Shown here one piece after another: positions 9,174 to 18,021 of a stretch of DNA of 64,000 nt; position 1 is the first letter of the stretch, and each line of letters opens with the position of its first letter. The notes under the pieces were generated by a model. The model was not told where the DNA came from and ran no database searches. It saw only the letters and a program-made list of their open reading frames with translations. The stretch is taken from the NCBI RefSeq assembly GCF_902702935.1, contig NZ_LR738855.1:744001-808000 (forward strand), written 5' to 3'. The DNA comes from Corynebacterium rouxii. GTDB taxonomy: Bacteria; Actinomycetota; Actinomycetes; Mycobacteriales; Mycobacteriaceae. Both the position numbers and the translations under genes were made by a program.

Positions 9174-10826
9174 ATGAATATTTATACTCTCGCAGCTGAT
9201 GCTCCAGGCTCTGCTGCTGGCAACCCAGTACTGAACATTATTGTGTTCATTGCCTTTATCGTGATCACGATGGCTGTGGTACTTCGCGCTGGAAAATCCA
9301 CCAAGGAAGCATCGGATTTCTATACCGGCGGCGGATCCTTCTCCGGAAAACAAAATGGCCTTGCTATCGCGGGTGACTACCTTTCCGCAGCATCATTTTT
9401 GGGTATTGTTGGCGCTATTGCTCTCAGCGGCTATGACGGCTTCTTGTACTCCATCGGATTCTTCGTAGCATGGCTCGTGGCCTTGCTGCTGGTGGCAGAA
9501 CCGCTGCGTAACGTGGGGCGGTTTACCATGGCGGATGTTTTGTCTTTCCGCTTGAAGCAGAAGCCAGTTCGTGTGGCAGCAGCGTTTGGCACTCTGTTTG
9601 TGTCCTTGTTCTACCTCATCGCTCAGATGGCTGGTGCGGGTTCGCTGGTATCGGTGCTGCTTGATCTCCACGATCACACGGCTCAAGCAATCGTTGTTGC
9701 TGTTGTGGGCGTCATCATGATCGTCTATGTGCTCATCGGTGGCATGAAGGGCACAACGTATGTGCAGATGATCAAGGCCGTGCTTCTCGTTGGTGGTGTG
9801 ACCATTATGACGATCCTCGTGTTCTTCGCAGTCAAAGGTGGTTTCAGTCAGCTTTTCGACGCTGCCGTGAACACGCACTCCCAGTCGGACTACCTGGCAA
9901 AGAAGGGCTATGAGGCCTCTCAGATTTTGGAGCCAGGGCTAAAGTACGGCAAGTCGGAAACCTCGAAACTCGATTTCATTTCGCTCGGTATTGCACTGGT
10001 TCTCGGTACTGCCGGTTTGCCGCACGTGCTCATGCGCTTCTACACCGTTCCTACAGCTAAAGAGGCTCGCCGCTCGGTGGTTTGGGCCATCATCTTGATC
10101 GGCTCCTTCTACCTGATGACCCTCGTTTTGGGCTTCGGCGCAGCAGCTCTTGTCGGCCCAGATCGCATTATGAAGGCTCCTGGAACTGCTAATGCTGCAG
10201 CACCGTTGCTGGCACTTGAACTCGCAGGTCCCGTCTTTATGGCACTAATTTCCGCAGTGGCGTTTGCTACGGTGCTCGCCGTGGTAGCAGGTCTTGCCAT
10301 TACCGCCTCCGCATCCATTGCACATGATCTTTATGATGCAGTGCTTCGCGATGGTAAATCCACCGAAGAAGAGCAGGTTCGTGTCTCTCGTATCACTGTG
10401 ATAGCCATTGGTGTAGCAGCCATCATTTTGGGAATCCTCGCAATGGAACAAAACGTGGCCTTCCTCGTCTCGCTTGCCTTCGCAATCGCCGCCTCTGCTA
10501 ACTTGCCGACTATCTTGTATTCGCTGTACTGGAAGCGCTTCAACACCACAGGTGCTGTGGCCTCCATCTACACCGGTTTGATCTCCGCACTGGTGCTCAT
10601 CATCTTCTCGCCTGCAGTGTCCGGCTCGGAAACGTCGATGATTTCGGGTGCAGACTTCGCATGGTTCCCACTGTCGAGCCCTGGCTTGGTATCCATTCCG
10701 CTGGCCTTCATTGCCGGAATTGTGGGCACGTACCTTGGTCGTCCAGATAACCTCGATCATCTACAAGCAGAAATGGAAGTCCGTTCGCTTACCGGAGTAG
10801 GCGTTGAAGCTCCAGTGGATCACTAG
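9174..10826 (+). CDS. mctC: Sodium/solute symporter MctC, monocarboxylate uptake
   Basis: 550 residues with about 13 membrane helices, SSS family, ActP/MctC branch. Motifs: DFYTGGGSFSGKQNGLAIAGDYLSAASFLGIVGAI near 45-80, and LPHVLMRFYTVPTAKEARRSV near 280-300, both typical of the acetate/propionate/pyruvate permeases. Its ortholog in C. glutamicum imports pyruvate, propionate and acetate. The regulatory array at 8560-8742 fits a carbon-source-controlled transporter. A hairpin at 10853 ends the operon. Confidence 0.92.
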   Translation: MNIYTLAADAPGSAAGNPVLNIIVFIAFIVITMAVVLRAGKSTKEASDFYTGGGSFSGKQNGLAIAGDYLSAASFLGIVGAIALSGYDGFLYSIGFFVAWLVALLLVAEPLRNVGRFTMADVLSFRLKQKPVRVAAAFGTLFVSLFYLIAQMAGAGSLVSVLLDLHDHTAQAIVVAVVGVIMIVYVLIGGMKGTTYVQMIKAVLLVGGVTIMTILVFFAVKGGFSQLFDAAVNTHSQSDYLAKKGYEASQILEPGLKYGKSETSKLDFISLGIALVLGTAGLPHVLMRFYTVPTAKEARRSVVWAIILIGSFYLMTLVLGFGAAALVGPDRIMKAPGTANAAAPLLALELAGPVFMALISAVAFATVLAVVAGLAITASASIAHDLYDAVLRDGKSTEEEQVRVSRITVIAIGVAAIILGILAMEQNVAFLVSLAFAIAASANLPTILYSLYWKRFNTTGAVASIYTGLISALVLIIFSPAVSGSETSMISGADFAWFPLSSPGLVSIPLAFIAGIVGTYLGRPDNLDHLQAEMEVRSLTGVGVEAPVDH

Positions 10827-10852
10827 CCCCCGATAAAAATCCCACTAAAGCT

Positions 10853-10888
10853 ACCGTGACAAGTACACGCACCAGAGCTTGTCACGGT
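10853..10888 (+). terminator. Hairpin after mctC
   Basis: ACCGTGACAAG (10853-10863) and its perfect complement CTTGTCACGGT (10878-10888) flank a 14-nt loop, 27 nt after the mctC stop. There is no strong T-run. Confidence 0.6.
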
Positions 10889-10950
10889 GTTCGGGGAAAT
10901 CTGGTGGTGTCCGGCGTGGAATATTCTGCGCCGGACATTATTATGAGCAT

Positions 10951-11805
10951 ATGAATTATGGCAGTGATAGGGGGCAGGCGCCCTTCGGCTATTCCGCCCC
11001 CTATTTGCCGAGGTGGAAGGCGTTACCGCTGGTGGTATCTGCACTCGGCGTAGTAGCACTTCCTTTTGTTGCCGGAGGGGATTCTCAAGATCGTTATTCC
11101 TCGCAATCTACTTCGCCCGTTGTGCATCACAGGCCCATCGATCAAATCGCATTATCCACATTCGAAAACACCACGCCGTTGAAAAACGATGAGGTAGAAC
11201 AAGCGTGGGAGCACACTCAGATCACCTACATTGATTTAAAGACTGGAGCTCACCTGGGATCCGGTGCGGAACGGCTAGCGCGGGCGTCGTTAAGCTTGAG
11301 TAAGCTCTACATTGCGGATTATGTGTTCGACCACGGAACACAGAAAGAAAAAGAACAAGCAGTCGAGATGATTCGGAAATCAGACGATGACATCGCCGAC
11401 AAGCTTTTCGACGCCTACCCCAACTGTATCGACTCCGTCGCTAAGAAATACCAGCTTGAGGCCACCCGGACTTACGGGCGCTGGGGATATTCCTACACAT
11501 CCACATACGACGTTGTGCACTTTATCGTCTCTTTGCTGCGCACGGCCCCAGATTCCCCAGTGCTAGAAGCCATGCGAAACGTTGCACCCCAAGCAGCAGA
11601 CGGAACCGATCAAGACTTCGGAACCGCCATTTTGCCAGGGGTGCAGGGGAGTAAATTTGGGTGGTCCACCGATGGAGAACTGCACTCATCGGTCAGCTTC
11701 GGCGAGGATTTTGTTGTAGCGGTATCCAGCATGGGCTCCGCCGACGACCTCACCCAACTAGTAAAAACGCAACTTTCAGGTCAGGTTCGTACTACGTCTA
11801 GCTAG
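10951..11805 (+). CDS. Membrane-anchored serine-hydrolase-fold protein (beta-lactamase/PBP-like)
   Basis: 284 residues. One membrane helix at about 25-43 (ALPLVVSALGVVALPFVAGG) is followed by an extracellular domain. The stretch RASLSLSKLYIADYV has the S-x-x-K motif of the penicillin-recognising fold, KSDDDIADKLF takes the place of the S-D-N motif, and no clear K-T-G is visible, so catalysis is doubtful. Related secreted proteins occur in this genus; the degraded gene at 38640-39640 is of the same fold. TATTAT at 10938-10943 lies 7 nt before ATG 10951 and there is no Shine-Dalgarno box, suggesting a leaderless mRNA. The 3' end overlaps the next, convergent gene by 8 bp. Confidence 0.7.
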   Translation: MNYGSDRGQAPFGYSAPYLPRWKALPLVVSALGVVALPFVAGGDSQDRYSSQSTSPVVHHRPIDQIALSTFENTTPLKNDEVEQAWEHTQITYIDLKTGAHLGSGAERLARASLSLSKLYIADYVFDHGTQKEKEQAVEMIRKSDDDIADKLFDAYPNCIDSVAKKYQLEATRTYGRWGYSYTSTYDVVHFIVSLLRTAPDSPVLEAMRNVAPQAADGTDQDFGTAILPGVQGSKFGWSTDGELHSSVSFGEDFVVAVSSMGSADDLTQLVKTQLSGQVRTTSS

Positions 11806-12682
11806 ATAGTCTAGAAATATCGCGAATAATCTGATCTACCGGAGGCATCCCAGCCGGAAGCGGTGGCAGATTCTGCTGCAGGTTCTGAATCACCGACGGA
11901 TCCGATAGCGGTACCGGAACACGGATGGGGGCTGCTGGCTGAGCTACGCTTGGGAGCCACTGACCCCAGTCTGTGGCATAAACATTGTTCACATCCACGG
12001 TGACGCCGTCGATAACCCGCTGGTAGCCAGCCTTTTGGTGAATCGTGGTCCGTGGGTGAATATGGCCTTGAGAACCCCAATCATGCTGCCAGAAAAACTC
12101 GCCGAGGCCGTCGGCAATTGCCCAATCGATCACGTTGTAGTTACCGTAAATGCCCAGCTGGTAGCCGGCGGCATTCAAAGCGGCAGCGCTGGCCTGAAGA
12201 TACGGACGAATCTGCGTGTCATACTGCTGGCGCGTGGGGTTATCGTCGATCGCCATGTAAATCGGGCGACGAGTAGGGCCACCTGCAGCAACATGCAACG
12301 CAATCGCCTGCGGAACATGCACCGCAGCGCCCGCAGCGCCTTGCTTCCAATCGGCAGTCGCATCCTTACCAAACTGATACACCGACGCCGTGAACAAACC
12401 AGCAGCACCAGCCGCATGAGTTTCCGCAGCTGTGACCGGCTTGCCCGTCATCCACGATTCCGTGCCTGGGCGGCGACGCGACACATAGCGCACCGAACCC
12501 AAGTGACCAGCATTTTTGATGCCTTGCGCGGAGGGAACACCCGCGGCGAAGTCGATAACAGTGCCGCGGATAGGTCCAGGGGCTGCGTGTGCGGTGCCGG
12601 CGGTAGCGACGGCGAGGGCGGTTCCGCCAAGCGCAGCGACTGCCCCTGTGAGGAAACTCCTACGGGAGATGGAATGGTTCAT
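11798..12682 (-). CDS. Tat-exported DUF1906 (glycoside-hydrolase-like) protein
   Basis: 294 residues. The N-terminus MNHSISRRSFLTGAVAAL is a twin-arginine signal (SRRSFL) ending near TAHA-APG, so the folded protein is exported. The mature part (PIRGTVIDFAAGVP, SVRYVS, YMAIDDNPTRQQ, GIYGNYNVIDWAI, FFWQHDWGS) is a DUF1906 TIM-barrel like that of Rv2525c of M. tuberculosis, related to peptidoglycan-acting glycoside hydrolases. An AAGGAA box lies upstream of ATG 12682; a longer in-frame start at 12757 would bury the Tat signal. A cell-wall role is inferred. It ends convergently with the preceding gene. Confidence 0.85.
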   Translation of the reverse strand: MNHSISRRSFLTGAVAALGGTALAVATAGTAHAAPGPIRGTVIDFAAGVPSAQGIKNAGHLGSVRYVSRRRPGTESWMTGKPVTAAETHAAGAAGLFTASVYQFGKDATADWKQGAAGAAVHVPQAIALHVAAGGPTRRPIYMAIDDNPTRQQYDTQIRPYLQASAAALNAAGYQLGIYGNYNVIDWAIADGLGEFFWQHDWGSQGHIHPRTTIHQKAGYQRVIDGVTVDVNNVYATDWGQWLPSVAQPAAPIRVPVPLSDPSVIQNLQQNLPPLPAGMPPVDQIIRDISRLSS

Positions 12683-12810
12683 GAGGTGTGCGTTCCTTGA
12701 GAAGGGGAGAGGCTCACGTGAATCATGAGTCAAGATAAGCCTCGGAAGATATTTCAAGGCACAACAGTAACAGTGGTGACTTGGAAAATCGAGACTACAT
12801 TCTGCGCAAT

Positions 12811-14010
12811 CTAACCCTTCGCAGCGCTACGACGCCCCTGCGTAATCAAGCTGCCAACAAGTGGAAACAGCAACACCGTCACAGAACCCGCCGCAACCAA
12901 AATAGAAGCATTATCCGCACTCAACAGCTTCGAATGCGTAGCCACCTCAGTTACCGCCACGATAATCGGAAGCGCTGTTGCCGCATACAACGACAACTGC
13001 AAACTTTCCTTCCAGCCAGATACCTCAGAACCAGTTGAAAAGAACATCTCACGAAGGAAAATCGGTAATCCACGAGTGACATAAAACAGGGGCACCAGCG
13101 TCACCAACAACCACGGCTTTTCGGCAACAGCCTGCGGATTAATCGCCATACCGGAACACACAAAGAACACCGGAATAAACAAGCTATATCCCACAATATC
13201 GAGCCGCTGTTCCAAAGGAGTGCGATATTTTTCCGGAACCATCTGGCGCAAAATAAACCCAGTCGCAAACGCGCCCAACACAACATCAAGCTCAAACACC
13301 GCGGCAACAGCCATCAAAACCGCCAGCATAAGCAACACCAGTCGCAGCACCGTCTGATTTGTCGAACCAGCACCATCAACCATGGCACGCCCCATCCACG
13401 GCAAAAAGAACTTCACCGTCCGCGGCACAATCGCAACAACCGCCGCCACTAAGAAGAACGCCAACAACACGGCCGTTGTAAGCCGCGTCGAACGCGAAGA
13501 CAACAACAACGCCATCGCAAGAATCGGGGCAATCTCACCGATAGCACCGTGGATCAACAACGACCTTCCTACAGGAGTATCCAACATATCGTGCTGCTTC
13601 ATAATAGGAAGCAAAGTGCCAATAGCTGTCGACGTCAGCGCGATCGCCAACACAATCGCCGTCGAGGAGCTGTGGAAGCCCACAATGCTCACTGCGCCGA
13701 GGAAACTCAACACCGCACACATCAGCCACGTAGCCAACCCTGCGCGGCCCTCTTTGCCACGCAGGGTTTCAGGTTCAATCTCATAACCAGCCAGCAAAAA
13801 TAGCATTCCTAGGCCGATCTCTTTAATCAGCCCAACGCCACCGTCTAGGGAAGCTAAACCAAGCACATTAGGACCGATCGCGAGGCCAAAACCAATAAGC
13901 AACACCACCGCCGGTAAACGTTTCCCAGTGGCGTATGACAACAACGGAGCAAGAAGGGCCACGCCCATAATCCATGCAAAAGACACAAGCGGATCAGCAT
14001 CAAGAAGCAT
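12811..14010 (-). CDS. Cation/proton antiporter, KefB/CPA2 family
   Basis: 399 residues, almost entirely membrane helices (about 11-12), with the CPA2 pattern GLGMLFLLAGYEIEPETL near 65-85 and ALTSTAIGTLLPIMK near 120-140. No C-terminal nucleotide-binding (RCK/TrkA-N) domain is present, unlike KefB/KefC, so it is a bare exchanger. Ion specificity (Na+ or K+ against H+) cannot be told. The start has no Shine-Dalgarno box, but TATTAT lies 9 nt before ATG 14010. It sits alone; the inverted repeat at 14073-14168 is upstream. Confidence 0.85.
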   Translation of the reverse strand: MLLDADPLVSFAWIMGVALLAPLLSYATGKRLPAVVLLIGFGLAIGPNVLGLASLDGGVGLIKEIGLGMLFLLAGYEIEPETLRGKEGRAGLATWLMCAVLSFLGAVSIVGFHSSSTAIVLAIALTSTAIGTLLPIMKQHDMLDTPVGRSLLIHGAIGEIAPILAMALLLSSRSTRLTTAVLLAFFLVAAVVAIVPRTVKFFLPWMGRAMVDGAGSTNQTVLRLVLLMLAVLMAVAAVFELDVVLGAFATGFILRQMVPEKYRTPLEQRLDIVGYSLFIPVFFVCSGMAINPQAVAEKPWLLVTLVPLFYVTRGLPIFLREMFFSTGSEVSGWKESLQLSLYAATALPIIVAVTEVATHSKLLSADNASILVAAGSVTVLLFPLVGSLITQGRRSAAKG

Positions 14011-14072
14011 GAGGAAGAATAATACTGGTGCTCTGAGTTTTTCTTGCTATGCGAAAACGTGTTGACACGTCA

Positions 14073-14168
14073 CCGTGAGTAGTTCGTGCCAAAACTTTTT
14101 GAGGCTCGCAGCATTTCCGCAGGTCGGAGATATAAGAAAAAGTGAAAGTTGGCACGAACTACTCACGG
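14073..14168. repeat. Long inverted repeat downstream of tRNA-Arg
   Basis: A perfect 20-bp repeat: 14073-14092 (CCGTGAGTAGTTCGTGCCAA) is the reverse complement of 14149-14168, around a 56-nt centre. Imperfect pairing extends outwards (CGTCA with TGACG). It is read after the tRNA and before the antiporter gene. It could be a tRNA-unit terminator or attenuator, or a miniature inverted-repeat element; no duplication of flanking bases is obvious. Confidence 0.7.
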
Positions 14169-14189
14169 CGTCGTGACGGCATAAAAAAG

Positions 14190-14262
14190 TGCCCCAGAGA
14201 GGAATCGAACCTCCGACACCGGCTTTAGGAGAGCCGTGCTCTATCCACTGAGCTACTAGGGC
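14190..14262 (-). tRNA. tRNA-Arg, anticodon CCU
   Basis: 73 nt on the minus strand. The acceptor stem GCCCTAG pairs with CTGGGGC (one G-T pair); the anticodon arm is CGGCT-CTCCTAA-AGCCG, giving anticodon CCU for AGG codons; the T arm contains GGTTCGATTCC. CCA is not encoded. A T-run follows the 3' end at 14183-14188. No integrated element is next to it. Confidence 0.95.
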
Positions 14263-14455
14263 AGCAAAAACAATTCGTCGATAAGCGGCGGGATTGCTTT
14301 CTGAGTCAATAGAGTACCGCACGAAGGGGAGTAGGTGGGAATCGGGCTGGCGGGCAGCGAAGTTTGCTGATTCGCCACACGTCGATGGTTATCCAACTAT
14401 GCTGGAGGAAACTCTATCCAAGCTGTATTTGCAAGTTTCTTGTGGAGGTACTCTC

Positions 14456-14731
14456 ATGGCTTCGAAACAACCTATTTTTCATGATGTTGAGCGTCGTCCG
14501 ATTACTGCGACTGTTGTAGAGGAAAATGGCACCACGGTGCTGGCTCTGGATCAGATCGCTGAGGATGGTTCGACTACTCGTGTCTTGACTCTGAACAAGT
14601 TTGACTCCAAGCAGCTTTCCGCTGCGTGTGATCGCTATTTGCACCAGCAGAATTCCATTGACTTTGCCAATGTGAATACGTTGCTGACTGATATTGACCG
14701 CCATAACCTTCACGTGGACGACGAAGACTAA
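14456..14731 (+). CDS. Conserved small protein of unknown function
   Basis: 91 residues, beginning MASKQPIFHDVERRPITATVV; it looks like a compact alpha/beta protein with a central strand pair (TATVVEENGTTVLALDQI, STTRVLTLNKF) and an acidic end (HVDDED). No known motif, signal or membrane segment. GGAGG lies 8 nt before ATG 14456, which settles the start over a longer frame from 14294. It is 6 nt before cobF, so it is probably cotranscribed with it. Confidence 0.7.
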   Translation: MASKQPIFHDVERRPITATVVEENGTTVLALDQIAEDGSTTRVLTLNKFDSKQLSAACDRYLHQQNSIDFANVNTLLTDIDRHNLHVDDED

Positions 14732-14737
14732 GAATCA

Positions 14738-15490
14738 ATGCGCACCATTTATGTAATTGGAATTGGTGCTGGCAGCCCCGAGTTCCTGACTCTTCAGGCG
14801 ATCTCGGGGCTTCGTCATGCACAAGCAGTAGTAGCCCTAGATAAGGGCGAGCAGAAGTCCGATCTTCTGGCGCTTCGCCAGCAGATTGTCGATACTCATG
14901 CACCAGGTACCCCCATTTATGCTGTCACGGATCCGGAGCGCGACCGCAATCCTGACAACTATGAGGAGGAGGTGCAACTGTGGCATGCAGAGCGCGCCCA
15001 TCTGTTGGCCTCAACAATCCGTGAGCACACGCCTGACGACGGCGCCGTGGCGTTTTTAGTGTGGGGCGACCCTTCGCTCTACGATTCCACGCTGCGCATT
15101 ATCGAACATATGCGTAACCTCGAGGGTCTCCACGCGGACGTCAAGGTGATCCCAGGTATTACCGCTGTCCAGGTTCTCACCGCGGAGCACGGTATTTTGG
15201 TTAACCGCATTGGCGAGGCCATTCACATTACGACGGGCCGAAACCTCCCCGAAACATCGGCGAAGGATCGTCGCAACTGTGTGGTCATGCTGGACGGTAA
15301 AACTGCGTGGCAAGACGTTGCCACGGAGCACACCTATATGTGGTGGGGTGCGTTTTTGGGCACCGAGCAGCAAGTGCTGCGCAAGGGATATGTGCATGAA
15401 ATCGGCGCGCAGGTTGCCCAGTTGAAGCAGCAGCTGCGCGCCGAGCACGGGTGGATTATGGATACCTACCTGCTGAGAGAGCTCGATTAG
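14738..15490 (+). CDS. cobF: Precorrin-6A synthase (deacetylating) CobF
   Basis: 250 residues, tetrapyrrole methylase fold. It methylates C1 of precorrin-5 with SAM and removes acetate in the aerobic cobalamin route. SAM-binding features: YVIGIGAGSPEFLTLQAI at the N-terminus, VAFLVWGDPSLYDST near 105-120 and VIPGITAVQVLTAEHGI near 135-155. No other cob gene is in the window, so it is an outlier from any main cobalamin cluster, as in other corynebacteria. Cotranscribed with the small protein upstream. Confidence 0.88.
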   Translation: MRTIYVIGIGAGSPEFLTLQAISGLRHAQAVVALDKGEQKSDLLALRQQIVDTHAPGTPIYAVTDPERDRNPDNYEEEVQLWHAERAHLLASTIREHTPDDGAVAFLVWGDPSLYDSTLRIIEHMRNLEGLHADVKVIPGITAVQVLTAEHGILVNRIGEAIHITTGRNLPETSAKDRRNCVVMLDGKTAWQDVATEHTYMWWGAFLGTEQQVLRKGYVHEIGAQVAQLKQQLRAEHGWIMDTYLLRELD

Positions 15491-15508
15491 GTAGGAATCA
15501 TCGAAAAA

Positions 15509-15766
15509 CTATCCTGCTAGTTCCTCTAGCTTCTTGCGAACGTCGGAAGCTGGGGGATTAGTAGCGGTGGTGCCGTCGGAGTACTTCACGGTTGGCACGA
15601 TGCGGTCGCCGTTGTTGACGGACTTAACCCACTCAGAAGCGGCCTCGTCGGCTTCAACATCGACCAAGGTAAAAGGAGTTTCGGTGCGGTTGAGCGCCTT
15701 AATCAGGCGCTGGCAAAATGGACACCAGTCGGCAGCGTAGATGGTCACATGGTTGTTATCAGACAT
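15509..15766 (-). CDS. mrx1: Mycoredoxin Mrx1 (glutaredoxin-like)
   Basis: 85 residues, glutaredoxin fold with redox motif C15-P-F-C18 (AADWCPFCQR) and the cis-proline stretch DRIVPTVKYSDGTTATNP. Mycoredoxins reduce mycothiol mixed disulfides in actinobacteria. In C. glutamicum the mycoredoxin gene is likewise beside dihydrofolate reductase and thymidylate synthase. It starts 20 nt after the folA stop and is probably the last gene of the unit. Confidence 0.9.
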   Translation of the reverse strand: MSDNNHVTIYAADWCPFCQRLIKALNRTETPFTLVDVEADEAASEWVKSVNNGDRIVPTVKYSDGTTATNPPASDVRKKLEELAG

Positions 15767-15786
15767 GTGACCATCTTCCTTTGCTT

Positions 15787-16290
15787 TTAACGCCTGCGCA
15801 ACCTTTGGAACTTATAGCGGGCCGGAGTACCCAGCACGGTCCCAGTGGCAGATTGGTGCCATGGGGATTCCTCAACAACCTCAAAGCTATCGTCGAGGGC
15901 TGGTGCATATACTGCTGCGTCGCCGAGTACGGGAGCGAGGGTGGCGTCGATAAGCGTGACTACTACCTCGTCTACCAGCGGTAGTGTGCTTGCGTAGACG
16001 GCGCCGCCGCCCATGATCCATGCATCGCAGTCGAGCTCGGGGATCGCAGTGACGACCTCGGCACCCGTGCTCCACGCGCCGGGTGCTCGGGAGGAGAGCA
16101 CAAAGTTATGACGCCCTGGCAGCGGGCGGAAGCGTTCTGGAATCGTCGTCCACGTGGTACGTCCCATAATTACGGGTGCGCCCAAAGTGGTGGCCTTGAA
16201 ATAAGCGAGGTCTTCTGGAACGTGCCAAGGCATGTCGTTGCCGTCGCCAATCACCCCATCAGTGGACTGGGCCCAAATAGCGCGCAGCAT
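15787..16290 (-). CDS. folA: Dihydrofolate reductase
   Basis: 167 residues. Reduces dihydrofolate with NADPH, regenerating the cofactor consumed by ThyA. Seen: [32 protein letters not shown] (active-site Trp and acid), MGRTTWTTIPERFRPLPGR and the IMGGGAVYAS cofactor loop. Start ATG overlaps the thyA stop (TAATG), so translation is coupled. Confidence 0.96.
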   Translation of the reverse strand: MLRAIWAQSTDGVIGDGNDMPWHVPEDLAYFKATTLGAPVIMGRTTWTTIPERFRPLPGRHNFVLSSRAPGAWSTGAEVVTAIPELDCDAWIMGGGAVYASTLPLVDEVVVTLIDATLAPVLGDAAVYAPALDDSFEVVEESPWHQSATGTVLGTPARYKFQRLRRR

Positions 16291-17102
16291 TACACTGCTA
16301 CCTCGCCGCGAATTGCAGGGTGGGGATCGTAGCCCTCGATGGTGAAATCGTCGAAGTCGTAGTCGAAGATCGAGGAGGCTTTTCGTAATTTCAACTGTGG
16401 ATATGGGCGAGGCTCACGTGAGAGCTGGGTGAGAACCTGCTCGCGGTGGTTGTCGTAGATATGGCAGTCGCCGCCAGTCCAAATGAACTCGCTGACCTCG
16501 AGGCCTGCTTGTTGCGCGAGCATATGCGTGAGCGCGGAGTAGGAGGCGATGTTAAACGGAACACCTAAGAACATGTCTGCACTGCGCTGGTAGAGCTGGC
16601 AGCTCAACTTTCCATCGGCAACATAGAGCTGGAACAACAAGTGACACGGTGGAAGCGCCATATTGTTGAGCTCTGCTACGTTCCACGCCGAGACGATATT
16701 GCGTCGGGAGTCCGGATTGTTTTTGAGCATGTCTAATGCTTGTGCAATCTGGTCCACATGCTGTCCATCGGGTGTAGGCCAGCTGCGCCATTGAACACCA
16801 TAAACAGGTCCCAGTTCGCCTTTTTCGGAAGCCCATTCATCCCAAATGTGAATGTTGCGTTCTTGGAGCCAACGAACATTGGAGGAGCCTTGCAGGAACC
16901 AGAGCAGTTCTCCGATAACACCTTTCCAATACACCTTCTTGGTGGTGATTAGAGGGAAGGATTCGGAGAGATCAAAACGCATCTGTTGGCCAAAAAGGCT
17001 GGTCGTACCGGTGCCGGTACGGTCGTCTTTATGGGAGCCCTGTTCAAGGATTGTGCGAAGAAGGTCTTCATACGGGGTTTTTATGGTGGTGCTGGTGCTC
17101 AT
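16290..17102 (-). CDS. thyA: Thymidylate synthase ThyA
   Basis: 270 residues. Converts dUMP to dTMP with methylene-THF. Signatures: [28 protein letters not shown], the catalytic cysteine in [13 protein letters not shown], and [17 protein letters not shown]. The start ATG 17102 ([13 protein letters not shown]) matches family N-termini; a TTG at 17129 is a longer alternative near a GGAA box. Immediately followed by folA. Confidence 0.96.
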   Translation of the reverse strand: MSTSTTIKTPYEDLLRTILEQGSHKDDRTGTGTTSLFGQQMRFDLSESFPLITTKKVYWKGVIGELLWFLQGSSNVRWLQERNIHIWDEWASEKGELGPVYGVQWRSWPTPDGQHVDQIAQALDMLKNNPDSRRNIVSAWNVAELNNMALPPCHLLFQLYVADGKLSCQLYQRSADMFLGVPFNIASYSALTHMLAQQAGLEVSEFIWTGGDCHIYDNHREQVLTQLSREPRPYPQLKLRKASSIFDYDFDDFTIEGYDPHPAIRGEVAV

Positions 17103-17136
17103 ATTCACAATCAAGTCGATAGCGGGCAAAGAAATT

Positions 17137-17181
17137 CCGGTGGGAAACCTCCAGTGTTTAATGCGAGAGGTTCCCCGCCGG
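17137..17181 (-). terminator. Possible terminator after cysQ
   Basis: 15-bp stem with two G-T pairs: 17167-17181 with 17137-17151 (core GAGGTTCCCCGCCGG). On the minus strand it is followed by a T-rich stretch. It lies between cysQ and thyA, so these may be separate units or partly attenuated. Confidence 0.5.
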
Positions 17182-17197
17182 GTACAAACAAAAACGA

Positions 17198-17956
17198 TTA
17201 GTAGGAGCCGTTTTCCTCACGGAAAGCTGCAGCCATGGCGAGGATGTCGTCGGCAAGCTCGGGGCGGCAGATCAATACATCTGGAAGATACGTGTCTTTG
17301 TTGTTGTAGTTCAACGGGGTGCCGTCGAGACGCGAACAGTGCAGACCTGCGGCGATGCTAACGCCGACTGGGGCAGCGGAGTCCCATTCGTACTGTCCAC
17401 CTGCGTGAATGTAAGCATCGTAGTCGCCTAACAATACGTGCATGGCCTTCGCTCCTGCGGATCCCATGGGTTCTGCTGCAAAGCCTAGGGATTCCGCGAT
17501 GTAGGTGGCTACCGCTGGTGGGCGGTTATGGGAGATAGCGATCTTCTTGGCGTAGGGGCCGCCTACTGCGCGAACCTCGGAGGAATGGAATACTACGCCG
17601 AGGTCGGGGAGGTTAACGGCGGCGTGGGTGGGTACGCCATTTTCTACAAGTGCGATGTGAACAGCCCAGTCCTGACGGCCGGTGGCAAACTCTTTGGTGC
17701 CATCGAGGGGGTCGATAATCCATACGCGGTCTTTACCGAGGCGTTCTGGGTTATCGGCTGCTTCTTCGGAGAGGAAGCCGTCGTCGGGGCGGTGCTGCTC
17801 GAGTACGCGGGCGATCCAGTTTTGTGCGAGGTCGTCGCCGGCTTCGCCGAGTTCGCGTCCGCGGAGGAGGCCCACATTGCGCACTCCTTTGAGAATCTCG
17901 CCGGTGCCTTCGGCTAGTCGCTTGGTAAGTGTTGCATCGTCAAACTGAGCAGTCAT
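17198..17956 (-). CDS. cysQ: 3'(2'),5'-bisphosphate nucleotidase CysQ / inositol monophosphatase family
   Basis: 252 residues. The Mg-dependent phosphatase motifs are present: [22 protein letters not shown] and the C-terminal [15 protein letters not shown]. CysQ hydrolyses 3'-phosphoadenosine 5'-phosphate from sulfate assimilation; inositol monophosphatase activity is the main alternative, but the GTKEF form favours CysQ. Divergent from lhr, with 65 bp between. Confidence 0.85.
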   Translation of the reverse strand: MTAQFDDATLTKRLAEGTGEILKGVRNVGLLRGRELGEAGDDLAQNWIARVLEQHRPDDGFLSEEAADNPERLGKDRVWIIDPLDGTKEFATGRQDWAVHIALVENGVPTHAAVNLPDLGVVFHSSEVRAVGGPYAKKIAISHNRPPAVATYIAESLGFAAEPMGSAGAKAMHVLLGDYDAYIHAGGQYEWDSAAPVGVSIAAGLHCSRLDGTPLNYNNKDTYLPDVLICRPELADDILAMAAAFREENGSY

Positions 17957-18021
17957 GAGTCCCTAGTGTAGTGGAAATCAATGAGCGATCTGTTGTGTGT
18001 GAGACGTGTTTAATAGTGATT

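Noticed and set aside
9393..9878. 161-codon minus-strand frame inside mctC, His/Asp-rich
   Set aside because: Antisense of hydrophobic helices often yields such His/Asp-rich frames; no other support.
12035..12700. 221-codon plus-strand frame opposite the DUF1906 gene
   Set aside because: It covers the Tat signal and conserved barrel of the real gene in antisense and has an implausible composition.
14190..14262. tRNA-Arg as corynephage attachment site
   Set aside because: Corynephage beta uses a tRNA-Arg gene, but there is no integrase, prophage gene or duplicated tRNA 3' end here, so an attB call is unsupported.
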